A program made the translations under genes and the position numbers. Below are positions 61,533 to 64,000 of a stretch of 64,000 nucleotides of DNA, in pieces (position 1 is the stretch's first letter; the number at the start of each line of letters is the position of its first letter). The DNA lies in NCBI RefSeq assembly GCF_031583025.1, contig NZ_CP134062.1, positions 62,001 to 126,000 on the forward strand. The letters are read 5' to 3'. The notes beneath the pieces were generated by a model. It searched no databases and had not been told where the DNA came from. It saw only the letters and a program-made list of their open reading frames with translations. The stretch is from Mycobacterium sp. Z3061 (GTDB lineage: Bacteria; Actinomycetota; Actinomycetes; Mycobacteriales; Mycobacteriaceae).

Positions 61533-61630
61533 CACATAGTACGAGGTGCTGCCGTGGCTGTTGACCCGCCCCGATCGTCGTCCACCTGCAGACGCTGACA
61601 TCCCTGTTACCTGCACCCTGAGGAGACACA

Positions 61631-62881
61631 ATGAGCACCCCGATCATGGACAAGGCCGCACGGGTTCTGGCCGACCCATCGGCCTACAGCGACGAGAAGC
61701 GATTGCACGAGGCGCTGACTCACCTGCGGGCACACGCTCCGGTGTCCTGGGTCGATGTGGCGGGGTACCGGCCGTTCTGGGCGATCACCAAGCACGCCGA
61801 CGTGATGGCGATCGAGCGCCAGAACGACCTCTTCACCAACCATCCCCGCCCGCTGCTGATGGTCACCGACTTGGAAGAGAAGCTGCTCGCAGACCAGGAG
61901 GCGGGAATCGGCCTGCGCACCCTGATCCACATGGACGACCCTCATCACCGCGACATGCGCAAGATCGGGGTCGACTGGTTTCGCCCAAAGGCGATGCGAG
62001 CCTTGAAAACCCGCTGCGACGAACTGGCCAGGATCTACGTCGACAAGATGCTCGAGCGCGGTCCGGAGCTGGATTTCGTGCAAGAGATCGCGGTGAATTA
62101 CCCGCTGTACGTGATTCTTTCGCTGCTCGGTCTGCCGGAGTCGGACTTCCCTCGGATGCTCAAGCTGACTCAGGAGATGTTCGGCGGCGACGACACCGAA
62201 CTGCGCCGCGGCGAGGTCAACACCGACGTCCTTGCGACACTGCTGGACTTCTTCAACTACTTCTCCGCGTTGACCGCATCACGCCGGGAGCATCCGACCG
62301 AGGACCTGGCATCAGCGATCGCCAACGCCACGATCAACGGCGAGCCGCTGTCCGACATGGACACCATCTCCTACTACGTGATCGTGGCCAGCGCCGGCCA
62401 CGACACCACCAGCGCCGCGATCTCGGGCGGACTGTTGGCCCTGTTGGAGAACCCCGGTGAGCTCCGGCGACTGCAGCAGGACACTGGGCTGATGGGCACC
62501 GCGGTCGAGGAGATGATCCGCTGGGTGGTGCCGGTCAAGGAGTTCATGCGCACCGCGCAGGCCGACACCGAAGTGCGCGGTGTGCCGATCGCGAAGGGCG
62601 AATCCGTGCTGCTGTCTTACGTTTCGGCCAACCGGGACGAAGAGGTGTTCACCGACCCGTTCCGGTTCGATGTCGGACGCGACCCCAATAAGCATCTGTC
62701 GTTCGGACACGGCGTGCATTTCTGCCTGGGAGCCGCGCTGGCTCGCCTGGAGATGAACAGCTTCTTCTCCGAACTGATACCGCGCATCAAATCCATTGAG
62801 ATGGCTGATGATCCGCAATTGATCGCCACTACCTTCGTCGGCGGTCCCAAGCACCTGCCGATTCGGTACACGCTGAGCTGA
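61631..62881 (+). CDS. Cytochrome P450 (third)
   Basis: A 416-residue soluble monooxygenase: I-helix VASAGHDTTSAAIS, K-helix EEMIR, and the heme loop FGHGVHFCLGAALARLE with Cys365. All canonical residues are present. The GHDTT I-helix and the MSTPIMDKAARVLADP start resemble the CYP108/CYP189-type terpene- and steroid-oxidising P450s. The ATG at 61631 follows GAGGAG. No ferredoxin gene lies beside it. It ends two bases before the stop of the next TetR gene. Confidence 0.94.
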   Translation: MSTPIMDKAARVLADPSAYSDEKRLHEALTHLRAHAPVSWVDVAGYRPFWAITKHADVMAIERQNDLFTNHPRPLLMVTDLEEKLLADQEAGIGLRTLIHMDDPHHRDMRKIGVDWFRPKAMRALKTRCDELARIYVDKMLERGPELDFVQEIAVNYPLYVILSLLGLPESDFPRMLKLTQEMFGGDDTELRRGEVNTDVLATLLDFFNYFSALTASRREHPTEDLASAIANATINGEPLSDMDTISYYVIVASAGHDTTSAAISGGLLALLENPGELRRLQQDTGLMGTAVEEMIRWVVPVKEFMRTAQADTEVRGVPIAKGESVLLSYVSANRDEEVFTDPFRFDVGRDPNKHLSFGHGVHFCLGAALARLEMNSFFSELIPRIKSIEMADDPQLIATTFVGGPKHLPIRYTLS

Positions 62882-62882
62882 A

Positions 62883-63419
62883 TCAGCGGGCGCCCAGCAC
62901 TTTGGCGGCGCGGTCGGCTGCCGCCGGCCCGGCGAGTTGCCGCAGAAGCAGCATCCCGTCGATGAGTGCGAGGCTGGCCTCGGCTTCGGCGCGCCGGCGC
63001 TTCGTGGTACCGGTGAAGAACTCGGCCAGCCAGGTGATCCAGCCTTCGGTCAGCGGAGCGGCGAGATCGTGGTACGGCGCCACGCCGGCGGCGGCCAGAC
63101 CGCAAACTTCGAAGTAGACCGCGAAGAGCGGATCGAACTCGTCTTGGGCCAATACCCGGAAGGCGGTTCGGGCCAGCTGGCGGTGGCCGTCGGCGGGCTC
63201 GACGAGTGCCTGAGCCAGGGTCTGCTGAAGCCTGTTGCCGATATCCAAGAGGACGTCGGTGACCAGGGTGGCCTTGCTGGGAAAGTAGTAGACGATCATG
63301 CGGTCGCTGGTATCAAGGTGTTTGGCCAAGCCGCCGAAGGTCAGCGAGCTGAGCCCTTGTCTCATCGCCAAGGCGACGGCGCCGTCGAGGATCTGTTCGC
63401 GCGTGTACTTGTGCCCCAT
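62883..63419 (-). CDS. TetR family regulator of the DUF4267 gene (predicted)
   Basis: A 178-residue TetR protein: YTREQILDGAVALAMRQGLS, then FGGLAKHLDTSDRMIVYYFP (about 5-48), and a compact helical domain (FAVYFEVCGLAAAGVAPYHD). The ATG is at 63417-63419. Two palindromes with the same arms (TGTAGT/ACTACA) lie in the 75-bp divergent gap, so it likely represses itself and the membrane protein gene. It converges with the third P450 gene. Confidence 0.93.
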   Translation of the reverse strand: MGHKYTREQILDGAVALAMRQGLSSLTFGGLAKHLDTSDRMIVYYFPSKATLVTDVLLDIGNRLQQTLAQALVEPADGHRQLARTAFRVLAQDEFDPLFAVYFEVCGLAAAGVAPYHDLAAPLTEGWITWLAEFFTGTTKRRRAEAEASLALIDGMLLLRQLAGPAAADRAAKVLGAR

Positions 63420-63430
63420 TTGGCCTTGAT

Positions 63431-63446
63431 TGTAGTCGCAACTACA
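63431..63446. promoter_or_regulatory. TetR operator 1 of the 62883 regulator
   Basis: TGTAGTCGCAACTACA is a perfect 6-4-6 palindrome, 11 bp upstream of the TetR start codon. Its arms recur at 63458-63477. Confidence 0.78.
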
Positions 63447-63457
63447 GGTTAGATCTG

Positions 63458-63477
63458 TTTGTAGTAACCACTACAAA
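63458..63477. promoter_or_regulatory. TetR operator 2 of the 62883 regulator
   Basis: TTTGTAGTAACCACTACAAA is a perfect 8-4-8 palindrome, 17 bp before the ATG of the membrane protein gene. The core TGTAGT-N4-ACTACA is the same as in operator 1. Confidence 0.8.
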
Positions 63478-63494
63478 CGGAAGGTCGGGCCCCG

Positions 63495-63893
63495 ATGACC
63501 ACAATCATGACAAGCAGTCAGCACCGCGCCGCCACCGCGATGTCCGCCATGCGGATGTTCGCCGGCGGAATCTCCTGGGCCTCACCAGCACTGAGCTCGC
63601 GTGTGTTTGGGCTCGGCAAATTGCCCGAGGGCGCCAGCGTCGGACTTGTCACGCGGCTCTTTGGTGTGCGGGACCTGGTTTTGGGTGCTGCCCTGCATTA
63701 CCCGGAACCAGCCGTACACAAGGCGGCGCTGCAGGCCGGGCTTGTCTGCGACGCGGCCGACGTCGCCGCATCGCTGATCGCCCTGCGAGCCGGAGCACCG
63801 AAGACAACGCTGCTCGGCGCAACCGCCGGTGCCGGGCTGTTTGTGGCGCTGGGCGCTATCGCGCTGCGAGCCGCGCCGCCGAGTGCGAATTAG
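63495..63893 (+). CDS. Small membrane protein, DUF4267-like
   Basis: A 132-residue protein with about three or four hydrophobic helices: ATAMSAMRMFAGGISWASPA, then LVTRLFGVRDLVLGAALHYP and LLGATAGAGLFVALGAIALR. The RLFGVRDLVLG motif is common in DUF4267-type proteins of unknown function. It diverges from the TetR gene and starts 17 bp after a palindrome. Confidence 0.8.
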   Translation: MTTIMTSSQHRAATAMSAMRMFAGGISWASPALSSRVFGLGKLPEGASVGLVTRLFGVRDLVLGAALHYPEPAVHKAALQAGLVCDAADVAASLIALRAGAPKTTLLGATAGAGLFVALGAIALRAAPPSAN

Positions 63894-63932
63894 GCGACGG
63901 TGAATCAGCTTGTCGCGCCGTGAGATTCACAC

Positions 63933-64000
63933 TCAGCGGGCATAGCGCGCCGTGAGGTATCCCGATGCGTCGCCGAAGGACGCCGACGCGGCGACCGCCG
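63933..64000 (-). CDS. C-terminal fragment of a gene continuing beyond the window
   Basis: On the minus strand an open frame enters from the window edge and stops at 63933-63935 (TGA). It encodes 21 visible residues ending ASFGDASGYLTARYAR. The composition is protein-like rather than Arg/Pro-rich, which supports a real C-terminus converging with the membrane protein gene. The family cannot be told from so short a piece. Confidence 0.45.
   Translation of the reverse strand, partial: AVAASASFGDASGYLTARYAR

Overview
The window is high-GC actinobacterial DNA from a Mycobacterium, most likely a slow grower. The evidence is gene content and order. Positions 1-13136 follow the order I remember for M. 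tuberculosis H37Rv Rv0046c-Rv0058: ino1, a PadR regulator, a DUF1707 protein, a DUF5318 protein, ponA1, a GT87-like membrane protein, a DJ-1/PfpI protein, rpsF, ssb, rpsR, rplI and dnaB. A PPE-MPTR gene, a PE_PGRS gene and a further PE gene point to slow-growing mycobacteria. The species cannot be named from this sequence alone.

Layout. (1) 1-13.1 kb is the conserved core block: inositol and cell-wall genes, the S6/SSB/S18/L9 operon with a strong terminator, a DnaA-box-rich gap, and a dnaB gene interrupted by two inteins. (2) 13.1-33.5 kb is accessory. It replaces the Rv0059-Rv0061 interval that I remember downstream of dnaB in H37Rv. It holds an orphan small protein, a PPE-MPTR gene, TspO, a TetR-centred catabolic locus (FAH-family hydrolase, SnoaL-like protein, VOC dioxygenase-like protein, two P450s, an alcohol dehydrogenase, an SDR), a giant cyclase/NB-ARC/LuxR regulator, and several oxidoreductase and hydratase genes. 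(3) 33.5-34.5 kb is celA1 (GH6). (4) 34.6-47.0 kb is a second accessory stretch: PE_PGRS, an MFS/SDR operon with its TetR, a LysR/SDR pair, secreted proteins, and a DAPG-hydrolase-like gene with a divergent TetR. (5) 47.1-48.5 kb is the Rv0063-like flavin oxidase, so the Rv0062-Rv0063 neighbours of H37Rv are separated here by about 12.5 kb. (6) 48.6-64 kb holds a crotonase, a YchJ-like gene, a COG4705/aldolase operon, a PE gene, a thiolase-DUF35 pair, an AAA ATPase, an amidase, a diguanylate cyclase, RNase Z, a third P450 and two further TetR genes.

How it works together. The core block makes inositol, peptidoglycan, ribosome and replication proteins. The rest looks like a hub of lipid or xenobiotic chemistry: three P450s, six SDR-type reductases, hotdog hydratases and thioesterases, a thiolase and a crotonase. 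It is controlled mostly by local TetR repressors. Six TetR genes are present, and each has a visible palindrome or repeat in the adjacent promoter gap, so the regulatory wiring can be read directly from the DNA. The clearest case is a 15-bp palindrome present in two copies, one on each side of the TetR gene at 18243.

I see no rRNA, tRNA, CRISPR array, insertion sequence or prophage gene. The only mobile elements are the two inteins.
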